Source of the DNA: CAWEBF01 sp963807235
GTDB lineage: Bacteria > Acidobacteriota > Vicinamibacteria > Vicinamibacterales > UBA2999
Length of the DNA stretch: 64,000 nt
Assembly (NCBI GenBank): GCA_963807235.1
Contig: CAWEBF010000009.1
Coordinates: 654,550 to 718,549 of the forward strand
Direction of reading: 5' to 3'
This document shows, piece by piece, positions 36,525 to 43,683 of this stretch. The notes beneath the pieces were generated by a model, which saw only the letters and a list, made by a program, of their open reading frames with translations, had not been told where the DNA came from and did no database searches. Position 1 is the first letter of the stretch; the number at the start of each line of letters is the position of its first letter. The translations under genes were made by a program, and so were the position numbers.

Positions 36525-37546
36525 TAATCGATCGACACTTTTCGCAGCAGCGCAAAGTCCGACAACATCTTTCCCGCGCCCAGGACGACCGAGGACAGCG
36601 GATCTTCGGCCACTTCCACCGGGAGACCGGTTTCGCGCCGCAGACGCGAATCCAGGTTGTGCAGCAGCGCGCCGCCACCGCTCAACACGATACCGCGGTC
36701 GTACACGTCGGCCGAGAGCTCCGGCGGAATCCGCTCCAGGCCGTCACGCACCGCCTGGACGATCTGGCGTATCGGCTCGGCCAGCGCCTCGCGGATCTGC
36801 CCGTCGTGCAGCGTGACCGTCGTGGGCTTGCCCTCGAGAACGTGGCGGCCCTTCACTTCCATCTCGCGGCGCTCGCTCAGCGGCGCGGCTGATCCCAGTT
36901 CGATCTTGATCCGCTCGGCGGTGCGCTCGCCAATCAGCAGGTCGTGCTCGCGCTTCACGTAGGTGATGATGGCTTCGTCCATGGCGTTGCCCGCCACGCG
37001 CACGGACCGGCTGTAGACGATGCCGGCCAGCGAGATCACGGCGATGTCGGTCGTGCCGCCGCCGATGTCCACGATCATGCTGCCGGAGGCTTCAGTGATG
37101 GGCAGCCCCGCGCCAATCGCCGCGGCCATGCCTTCCTCGATGAGGTGCACTTCGCTGGCCTTGGCGCGATAGGCGCTCTCTTTGACCGCGCGGCGCTCCA
37201 CCTGCGTGATCTCCGATGGCACGCCGATGATGACGCGCGGGCGCACGAAGCTCTTGCGGCGGTGGGCCTTCTTGATGAAGTAGCCGAGCATCTTCTCGGC
37301 GGCGTCGAAGTCGGCGATCACGCCGTCGCGCATCGGCCGGATGGCCGTGATGCTGCCGGGCGTCCGGCCCAGCATTTCCTTGGCGTCGGCGCCGACGGCT
37401 TCAATCTGATCGCTGACCGTGTTGACCGCCACGATCGACGGCTCGTTGAGGACGATGCCCTTGCCACGCGCGAACACGCAGGTGTTCGACGTGCCGAGAT
37501 CGATCGCCAGGTCATTGGAAAAGAACGACAACGCGCCCAGAAACAC
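36524..37546 (-). CDS. mreB: Rod-shape-determining actin homologue MreB
   Basis: 340 aa. NDLAIDLGTSNTCVFARGKG (phosphate-1), VADFDAAEKMLGYFIKKAH region, IVDIGGGTTDIAVISL (phosphate-2), LSGGGALLHNLD (adenosine). Polymerises under the inner membrane to guide wall synthesis. GTG start with GGGAGG 7 nt before. mreC, mreD, pbp2 and rodA are not next to it, unlike the usual arrangement; the flanking genes are ferredoxin and typA. Confidence 0.96.
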   Translation of the reverse strand: MFLGALSFFSNDLAIDLGTSNTCVFARGKGIVLNEPSIVAVNTVSDQIEAVGADAKEMLGRTPGSITAIRPMRDGVIADFDAAEKMLGYFIKKAHRRKSFVRPRVIIGVPSEITQVERRAVKESAYRAKASEVHLIEEGMAAAIGAGLPITEASGSMIVDIGGGTTDIAVISLAGIVYSRSVRVAGNAMDEAIITYVKREHDLLIGERTAERIKIELGSAAPLSERREMEVKGRHVLEGKPTTVTLHDGQIREALAEPIRQIVQAVRDGLERIPPELSADVYDRGIVLSGGGALLHNLDSRLRRETGLPVEVAEDPLSSVVLGAGKMLSDFALLRKVSID

Positions 37547-37756
37547 GCAAACCTCCCGGCCCTAGGCCGTGAACGAAAGGGAGCCACGATACAAATGACG
37601 GGCTAAGTGCAAACGACATACCGGCCGTGCCCCTGCGTGCAGGCCTGGGGATTCGCTCGATGGCTCGCGATTGCACACTCCTTCACGACCGCGCCAAAAC
37701 AGGCGTCGGATTTCTGACGACGCCAGCCGATTCACTGACGGTTCTGTAAGGGGGAC
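37547..37756. promoter_or_regulatory. mreB upstream region
   Basis: About 210 bp without a gene. On the minus strand TTGCAC and TATCGT, 15 nt apart, around 37587-37613, form a weak sigma-70-like promoter, followed by the GGGAGG ribosome site of mreB. A GGCCCTAGGCC palindrome at 37559-37569 lies between them. Confidence 0.35.
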
Positions 37757-37821
37757 GAGTTGGGGTCGGGCCTAATTTCGCGCGCGTCAACCGCGCGCGA
37801 AATTAGGCCCGACCCCAACTC
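37757..37821. repeat. Perfect 30-bp inverted repeat (REP/RAYT-type hairpin)
   Basis: Arms 37757-37786 and 37792-37821 are perfectly complementary with a 5-nt loop (TCAAC). The arm reads GAGTTGGGGTCGGGCCTAAT then TTCGCGCGCG. It begins 8 bp beyond the typA stop. It could act as a terminator, but the length and GGGGTC...CCTAATTT pattern recall palindromes mobilised by REP-associated tyrosine transposases; no such transposase is in the window. Confidence 0.85.
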
Positions 37822-37828
37822 CACTCGA

Positions 37829-39667
37829 TTACGTTTCTGATCGCTTCGGCCGCATGTTCGCGGCCAGGATGCGCTTGCGCAGCCGGATCGTCTTCGGCGT
37901 GACTTCCACCAGCTCATCGTCGTTGATGAACTCGATCGACTGCTCGAGGCTGAGGCGGCGCGGCGGTATCAGGCGGATCGCCTCGTCGGCCGTGGACGCG
38001 CGCATGTTGGTTTGCTTCTTCTCCTTGGTGACGTTCACGTCCATGTCGCTCTGGCGCGCGTTCTCGCCGATGATCATGCCCTCGTAGACGGTCGTTCCCG
38101 GCTCGATCACGATCTCGCCGCGCTCCTGCAGGTTGTAGATCGCATAGGCCGTGGCCACGCCGGAACGATCGGACACCAGCGCGCCGGTAACGCGCGCCGA
38201 AATCGCGCCATGCCACGGCTCCCAGCCGGCAAACAGGTGGTTCATGATGCCGGTGCCCTTGGTGTCGGTCAGAAACTGCGAGCGGAAGCCAATCAGGCCG
38301 CGAGTCGGGATCCGGAACTCCAGGCGCACGCGGCCGCTGCCGTGGTTGACCATGCGGGTGGGCACGCCGCGCCGGCTGCCGGCCATCGCCATGACCACCC
38401 CCTGGAAATCTTCGGGCACGTCAATCACCAGATCCTCCACCGGCTCCATCCGTACGCCGTTGACGTCCTTGGTGACGATGTCTGGACGCGACACCTGCAG
38501 TTCAAAGCCCTCGCGGCGCATCATCTCGATCAGGATCGACAGCTGCAGTTCGCCGCGGCCGATCACCCGCATCTGCTCCGGCGAGTCGGTGTCCTCGACC
38601 CGCAGCGACACATTGCCCAGCAGCTCCTTCTCGAGCCGGTCACGGATATTGCGGGAGGTCACGAACTGCCCGTCCCGGCCAGCCAGGGCGGACGTATTGA
38701 CGCCGAAGATCATCGATACCGTGGGCTCGTCTATCGCGATCGGCGGGATGGCCTGGCGGTCCTCGGGGTCGCAGATCGACTCGCCGATGGTGATGTCCTC
38801 GATGCCAGCCAGGCAGATGATGTCGCCGGCGGCAGCCTGGGCCACCTCGATCCGCTTCAGCCCGTCGAACGAGAAAAGCTTCGTGACCTTGGTGTTCTGT
38901 GCCGATCCGTCCAACTTCATCACGGACACCGCATCGTTCAGCTTCACAGTGCCGTTGAACACGCGGCCGATCGCGATCCGGCCCAGGTACTCGCTGGCGT
39001 CCAGGTTCGCGACCAGCATCTGCAGCGGGGCCGCCGGGTCACCGCGCGGGGCGGGCACGTGCGCGATCACGGCCTCGAACAGCGGCCGCAGGTCTTCGCC
39101 CTTCCCCGCCATCTCGCGCGACGCCACGCCCTCGCGCGCGTTGGTGTAGAGCACCGGGAACTCGATCTGGTCCTCGTTGGCGTCCAGGTCGATGAAGAGG
39201 TCGTAGACCTCGTTCAAGACCTCCTGCGGACGCGCGTCCGGCCGATCGATTTTGTTCAGCACCACGATCGGCGGCAGCCCACGCTCCAGCGCCTTCCGCA
39301 GCACGAACCGCGTCTGCGGCAGCGGACCCTCCGAGGCATCCACCAGCAGCATCACCCCGTCCACCATCGACAGCGTCCGCTCCACTTCCCCGCCGAAATC
39401 CGCGTGGCCGGGCGTATCCACGATGTTGATCAGCACGTCGCCGTAGTGCACGGCCGTGTTCTTGGCCATGATCGTGATGCCGCGCTCGCGCTCCAGGTCG
39501 ATGTTGTCCATCACCCGGTCGGCCACCTGCTGGTTGGCCCGGTAGACGCCGCCCTGGCGCAGCAGGGCGTCCACCAGCGTGGTCTTGCCGTGATCCACGT
39601 GGGCGATGATGGCGATGTTGCGCCGGAGCGGATTGGCTATCTGCGTGGACTTTGGCGTGCGAGACAT
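37829..39667 (-). CDS. typA: Ribosome-associated GTPase TypA/BipA
   Basis: 612 aa, intact. AHVDHGKTTLVDALLRQGG (G1), RERGITI (G2 region), DTPGHADFGGEVER (G3), LNKIDRPDARP (G4); C-terminal SGVATAYAIYNLQERGEI and RRLSLEQSIEFINDDELVEV typical of BipA. Translation factor for ribosome assembly and stress. TATACT 6 nt before the ATG. Confidence 0.96.
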   Translation of the reverse strand: MSRTPKSTQIANPLRRNIAIIAHVDHGKTTLVDALLRQGGVYRANQQVADRVMDNIDLERERGITIMAKNTAVHYGDVLINIVDTPGHADFGGEVERTLSMVDGVMLLVDASEGPLPQTRFVLRKALERGLPPIVVLNKIDRPDARPQEVLNEVYDLFIDLDANEDQIEFPVLYTNAREGVASREMAGKGEDLRPLFEAVIAHVPAPRGDPAAPLQMLVANLDASEYLGRIAIGRVFNGTVKLNDAVSVMKLDGSAQNTKVTKLFSFDGLKRIEVAQAAAGDIICLAGIEDITIGESICDPEDRQAIPPIAIDEPTVSMIFGVNTSALAGRDGQFVTSRNIRDRLEKELLGNVSLRVEDTDSPEQMRVIGRGELQLSILIEMMRREGFELQVSRPDIVTKDVNGVRMEPVEDLVIDVPEDFQGVVMAMAGSRRGVPTRMVNHGSGRVRLEFRIPTRGLIGFRSQFLTDTKGTGIMNHLFAGWEPWHGAISARVTGALVSDRSGVATAYAIYNLQERGEIVIEPGTTVYEGMIIGENARQSDMDVNVTKEKKQTNMRASTADEAIRLIPPRRLSLEQSIEFINDDELVEVTPKTIRLRKRILAANMRPKRSET

Positions 39668-39673
39668 CTTGTC

Positions 39674-39679
39674 AGTATA
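39674..39679 (-). promoter_or_regulatory. Leaderless-type -10 element of typA
   Basis: TATACT, separated from the ATG by GACAAG (6 nt), no Shine-Dalgarno. Confidence 0.55.
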
Positions 39680-39791
39680 TCCAGCGAGGCGCGCTCACGG
39701 GGCTACTCGCCGGATATGCCTGTCTTTTTGCCCGCGACTCGCGCGTGTTGGACGATTCGGTCGCCGGTCCGATAAGCAATGTGACGGGATG

Positions 39792-39797
39792 TACACT
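39792..39797 (+). promoter_or_regulatory. Leaderless-type -10 element of the M23 peptidase gene
   Basis: TACACT, then CAGCGT (6 nt), then the ATG at 39804. Confidence 0.5.
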
Positions 39798-39803
39798 CAG
39801 CGT

Positions 39804-40667
39804 ATGCGAGCGGCGTGGGTCACGCTGTTGCTGGCGGCAGCAGCCGCCACGGGCATGGCCGGTCAGGCCGCAGGTCCGCAGCTGCGCGTGGTTGTCGGCT
39901 CATCCATGTCGCAGGGCGACGTGCAACGGGTGGTGGTCGAAGGCGCCGGCGCGGATGCGAAGGTCAGCGTCCTCGCGTTCGGCTTGCCGGTGCATCTGGG
40001 GCTCACCAGCAAAGGCGCATGGGAGGGACTTGTCGGCGTCGATCTGGCGCAGAAGCCGGGCGATTACCAGTTGGCCGTCGCGGTCACGCAACCTGACGGC
40101 TCAGCGCTCACGGCTCAGTCGACCCTGACGGTCACCGCCCGCCGCTTCCCGACCCGCCGTTTGAAGGTCAACAGCCGGTTCGTGGAACCCTCGCCGGCGG
40201 ATGCCGCTCGAATGGCCGCCGACTCCAAACGGCTCGCCGAAGTCTTCGCTTTCCTGTCGAACCGCCGCTGGCAGGGGCCGTTCAAACCTCCCGTCAGCGG
40301 CCCATCGACCAGCAACTTCGGCTCACGCAGCGTGTTCAACGGGCAGCCGCGGGCTCCGCATGCGGGCGTGGACTACGCCGGCGACGTCGGCACGCCAATC
40401 GTGGCGCCCAACGCGGGCCGCGTGATCCTGGCCGAGGACCTCTTCCTGACCGGCAACACCGTGGTCGTCGATCACGGCCTCGGCCTCTACTCACTCTTCG
40501 CGCACCTGTCGCAGATGGACGTGCACGTCGGCGACGAGCTGAGCACCGGCTCTCCGGTGGGCCTTGTAGGCAAGACCGGCCGTGTCACCGGCCCCCATCT
40601 GCACTGGAGCGTCCGCCTCGGCGCGGCGCGTGTGGACCCGACGTCGTTGTTGCTGCTGGGGCTCTAG
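39804..40667 (+). CDS. M23-family metallopeptidase (LytM/peptidoglycan endopeptidase)
   Basis: 287 aa. Signal peptide MRAAWVTLLLAAAAATGMAGQ; N-terminal beta domain (~residues 25-115); C-terminal LytM domain with HAGVDYAGDVGTPIVAP (zinc HxxxD), VVVDHGLGLYSLFAHLS and TGPHLHWSVRLG (HxH). All zinc ligands present, so probably active on peptide cross-links. The last residue and stop are in GGCTCTAG, part of a heptamer array. Confidence 0.92.
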   Translation: MRAAWVTLLLAAAAATGMAGQAAGPQLRVVVGSSMSQGDVQRVVVEGAGADAKVSVLAFGLPVHLGLTSKGAWEGLVGVDLAQKPGDYQLAVAVTQPDGSALTAQSTLTVTARRFPTRRLKVNSRFVEPSPADAARMAADSKRLAEVFAFLSNRRWQGPFKPPVSGPSTSNFGSRSVFNGQPRAPHAGVDYAGDVGTPIVAPNAGRVILAEDLFLTGNTVVVDHGLGLYSLFAHLSQMDVHVGDELSTGSPVGLVGKTGRVTGPHLHWSVRLGAARVDPTSLLLLGL

Positions 40668-40707
40668 GGAAAGGCTCCAGGCTCCGGGCTCCGGGCTCCA
40701 GGCCGTC
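40660..40707 (+). repeat. Heptanucleotide array (one unit plus five)
   Basis: GGCTCTA at 40660-40666, then after a 6-nt gap GGCTCCA, GGCTCCG, GGCTCCG, GGCTCCA, GGCCGTC in phase to 40707. The stop of the M23 gene is in the first unit; the fmdB -10 starts right after. Confidence 0.85.
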
Positions 40708-40710
40708 AGG

Positions 40711-40716
40711 TAGAAT
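40711..40716 (+). promoter_or_regulatory. Leaderless-type -10 element of the FmdB-like gene
   Basis: TAGAAT, CACCTT (6 nt), ATG at 40723. Confidence 0.5.
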
Positions 40717-40722
40717 CACCTT

Positions 40723-40956
40723 ATGCCTCTGTTTGAGTACGCTTGCCAAGCCTGCGACCACGAGTTCGAGGCGCTGGTCCGCAACGGCCAGGCGCCCACG
40801 TGCCCGTCTTGCGAGAGCCCGAAGCTCCAGAAGCGCCAGTCCACCTTCGCTGCCCGCAGCACCGGCGGCGCGTCGGCGGTGACGGAAGTCCCGATGGGCG
40901 GGGGCTGCGGCCACTGCGGCGACCCGCGTGGCCCCGGCAGCTGTTCGCTCAACTAG
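40723..40956 (+). CDS. FmdB-family zinc-ribbon protein
   Basis: 77 aa. MPLFEYACQACDHEFE with Cys8/Cys11 and Cys27/Cys30 forming a zinc ribbon; a second Cys-rich tail GGGCGHCGDPRGPGSC. FmdB-like putative regulators are small and of unknown function. Convergent with the kinase at 41006. Confidence 0.88.
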   Translation: MPLFEYACQACDHEFEALVRNGQAPTCPSCESPKLQKRQSTFAARSTGGASAVTEVPMGGGCGHCGDPRGPGSCSLN

Positions 40957-41005
40957 TCAACGGCGCCGCCCTCTCGAGATCGACCAGCGCCACCGCGTCG
41001 GTCCG

Positions 41006-43234
41006 TCATCCCATGTTTATGGACTTCGCAATCCGTGGCCAGCGATGGCTGGCACGGAGGTGCCTGGCAATCACGAATCGCAGGTAGTACTGGATCGAAT
41101 GGTCCCGTTCGGCTATCGCGCGTTCCGCCCAGTGCGCGCCGGCGTCGACGTCACCCATCAGCAGGTGGTACACCGCCTGCGCGCGGCAGTCACCGAAGCG
41201 TTCTCCCGAGCCCAGCGTCTGGTGCAACGCCCGCCCTTCGCCATCCTGACCCGTGCGCCGCAAGAGCGCCGCCAGCGTGGCGACGGCATCGGGATACCAG
41301 TGCCCGACCGCGTACGCCTCTCGCGCGGCCGCGACAGCCTCTGGAAGCTCGCCCCAGTCCGCGTGGAAATGCGCGACCGACACACGCGCAACCACCAGAT
41401 TGGGATCCAGCTCCAGCGTTCGTGTCACCTGCGCGTAGGCCTCGCGGTCGCGGCCGGCCCACTGCAGGTAGGCGTGTAGGTTCATGTGCGGCCACACTTC
41501 CAGCGGGTCCTCTTCGATCGCGCGCTCGGCTAGCTGAATCGCCTGCGACACATCACCCCGCATAAAGAGCAATCCGCCGTACAAGGGCCGCGTGAGGGGG
41601 TAGCCGACCTGTCGTGCCATCGGGAAGCTGAAGTGGCGTTCCGCCGCGTCCCAGTCGAAGTCATAAAACGCCGCCGCATACCCCAGCAGTGCGTGCGCTT
41701 CAGGAATCGAGCCGTCGATCTCCAGCGCGCGGCGAACGGCCGCGCGCACTGCCGGCACCGCCTGGTGGGCCGGGATGTGACCGAAGATCGTCGCGGCCAG
41801 CCAATAGAATCCAAGCCCCACATGCGCCAGACCGAACCGGGGATCCACGGCGATCGCGCGCTCGTAGCACTGCCTCGCGAGTTCCAGCGACTCGGGCGTC
41901 ACTCGCGCCAGGTTGTATTTGGCCTTCAGATATTCCTCGTAGGCCGGAAGGGCCGGCGTGTAGCGCGGCGACGCCACCGGTCCCGACAAGGTAATGCGCA
42001 GCGCGCTGGTGATGGCCGCCGCGATCTCGTCCTGCACCGCCAGGATGTCGCGCAGCTCGCGGTCGTATCGTTGACTCCAGACGCGGGCGCCGTCGTCGCC
42101 GGCAACGAGCTGCGCCGTGACGCGCACGCGCTCTCCCGCCCGGCGCACGCTGCCTTCGAGCACGTGCGTCACGTTCAGCGCCGCGGCAATCCCGCGGATG
42201 TCCTCTTCCTTGCCGCGGAACGCGAACGACGACGTGCGAGCAATCACCTTCAGCCCGTCCACCTGCGCCAGGAGGCTGATGATCTCCTCCGCCAGGCCGT
42301 CGCTGAAGTACTCCTGCTCCTTGTCGGCGCTCAGGTTTGCAAACGGCAGCACGGCCACGGACGTGGCGGCTGGCGCGAGGTTGGCCGGATGGGGCCCCGG
42401 CAAGGCCGCGCGCAGCTCGCCGGCCAGCAGTCCTGCCGTCTGCACCCGATCGACGGCACTCTTGGCCAGGCATTGTCCAATCAGCTTCGCGAGCGCCGGT
42501 GGAACGTCGGCCTTGGTCAGCGTTGGGGCAGGATCCCGCAGAATCGAGGCGGCCAGTTCGACCGACGAACGGCCCTGAAACGGGCGCCGGCCGGTGGTCA
42601 TCTCGTACATGACGACGCCCAGGGAGAAGATGTCCGTACGGTGGTCCACGGTCTGTCCCGCCAGTTGCTCTGGCGACATGTAGGATGGCGTCCCCATCAC
42701 CATGCCCGGCTGCGTCAGGTCGTGGACGGCCATCGTCGCGTCGTCCGGACCGGCAGCGCGCAGGTCCTTGGCCAGGCCGAAATCCAGGATCTTCACCCGC
42801 TCATCGCGGGTCAGCATGATGTTGGCTGGCTTCAAGTCGCGGTGCACCAGCCCCTTGTCGTGCGCGGCGGCCACCGCATCGGCGATGACCGCGGCCAGCT
42901 GGATCACTCGGGATGCGGGCAAACCGCTTGCCGGAATCAGTTCGTGAAGCGGCTGGCCGTCTACCAGCTCCATGGTGAGAAAGTGGACACCGCCGCTTTC
43001 CTCCACCGAGTACACCGTCACCACGTTGGGATGGTTCAGCGCCGCGGCGGCCCGCGCCTCGCGGCGAAAGCGCGTCAGCCGTTCGGGATCCGCCGCGGTT
43101 TCTGACGGCAGCAGCTTCAGCGCGATCTCGCGGCCGAGCCTCGTGTCCACCGCCCGGTAGACCTCGCCCATCCCGCCGGCGCCGATCCGTGCCACGATTT
43201 CGTAAGGGCCGAGCGTATGGCCAGCGAGCGACAT
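41006..43234 (-). CDS. Serine/threonine kinase with TolB-like and TPR regions
   Basis: 742 aa, intact. Kinase domain residues 1-275 (loop RIGAGGMGEVY, Lys40 in ALK, HRDLKPANIM, DFGLAKD, MSPEQ). Residues ~293-430 hold a TolB-N-like segment (SVAVLPFANLSADKEQEYFS, DGLAEEIISLLAQ, VLEGSVRRAGERVRVTAQLV), then TPR repeats (LARQCYERAIAVDPRFGLAHV; AIQLAERAIEEDPLEVWP; YAQVTRTLELDPNLVVARV). No transmembrane helix, so the whole chain should be cytosolic. TATGCT 9 nt upstream of the ATG. Confidence 0.94.
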   Translation of the reverse strand: MSLAGHTLGPYEIVARIGAGGMGEVYRAVDTRLGREIALKLLPSETAADPERLTRFRREARAAAALNHPNVVTVYSVEESGGVHFLTMELVDGQPLHELIPASGLPASRVIQLAAVIADAVAAAHDKGLVHRDLKPANIMLTRDERVKILDFGLAKDLRAAGPDDATMAVHDLTQPGMVMGTPSYMSPEQLAGQTVDHRTDIFSLGVVMYEMTTGRRPFQGRSSVELAASILRDPAPTLTKADVPPALAKLIGQCLAKSAVDRVQTAGLLAGELRAALPGPHPANLAPAATSVAVLPFANLSADKEQEYFSDGLAEEIISLLAQVDGLKVIARTSSFAFRGKEEDIRGIAAALNVTHVLEGSVRRAGERVRVTAQLVAGDDGARVWSQRYDRELRDILAVQDEIAAAITSALRITLSGPVASPRYTPALPAYEEYLKAKYNLARVTPESLELARQCYERAIAVDPRFGLAHVGLGFYWLAATIFGHIPAHQAVPAVRAAVRRALEIDGSIPEAHALLGYAAAFYDFDWDAAERHFSFPMARQVGYPLTRPLYGGLLFMRGDVSQAIQLAERAIEEDPLEVWPHMNLHAYLQWAGRDREAYAQVTRTLELDPNLVVARVSVAHFHADWGELPEAVAAAREAYAVGHWYPDAVATLAALLRRTGQDGEGRALHQTLGSGERFGDCRAQAVYHLLMGDVDAGAHWAERAIAERDHSIQYYLRFVIARHLRASHRWPRIAKSINMG

Positions 43235-43311
43235 CGGCTCAGTAGCATACGTGGATCGGCGGGGATCGGTGACGCGAGGTCACCAGCGGAACGTGATCAG
43301 GCGCCGGCGAG
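43235..43311. promoter_or_regulatory. Spacer with a small hairpin upstream of the kinase
   Basis: 77 bp. TATGCT (minus strand, 43244-43249) is a candidate -10 for the kinase. GGTGAC-GCGAG-GTCACC at 43268-43284 is a perfect 6-bp inverted repeat, either an operator or the terminator of the 96-aa gene region. Confidence 0.4.
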
Positions 43312-43602
43312 CTAAATATCGCCCCAGACGCGGACGACGCAACGGTTGCAGCCCCAGAAGGCACTGGCAAAGCCTGCTGCTGCAAACGCGAGCAAGATCG
43401 TGCTGATCACGAACACGAGCCCGTTGGGCGGCTGACGCTGCTCGAGCCACACGACCGCGACGATGGTCAGCGCCACCACGGACAGCCAGGGCAGGAGCTT
43501 CCGGTACCAGGGGTTGTACGGCTTCAGTTCACCCCAGAAACACAGGCCTTCTGTCACGGGGCACAACGGGCAGTCGGACTTGTGAGGCACTCCTCCAGCC
43601 AT
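43312..43602 (-). CDS. Small membrane protein, 96 aa
   Basis: MAGGVPHKSDCPLCPVTEGL at the N-terminus (CPLC pair), two hydrophobic helices (LLPWLSVVALTIVAVVWL and VFVISTILLAFAAAGFASAF), and a C-terminal CNRCVVRVWG pair. The paired CxxC motifs at both ends could bind a metal or be redox-active. No family recognised. Confidence 0.65.
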   Translation of the reverse strand: MAGGVPHKSDCPLCPVTEGLCFWGELKPYNPWYRKLLPWLSVVALTIVAVVWLEQRQPPNGLVFVISTILLAFAAAGFASAFWGCNRCVVRVWGDI

Positions 43603-43683
43603 ATCGGTGGATCGATCGTTGGTGGTTAGTCGAGGCGCGACTGGCCGCCATTATAGAGGCGGCTCAGCTATCCGTTCGCTGAA

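Noticed and set aside
37757..37821. The 30-bp inverted repeat as a CRISPR repeat or attachment site
   Set aside because: Single copy with no spacers, cas genes, integrase or tRNA beside it.
38012..39775. 587-codon plus-strand open frame
   Set aside because: Antisense of typA, a highly conserved gene.
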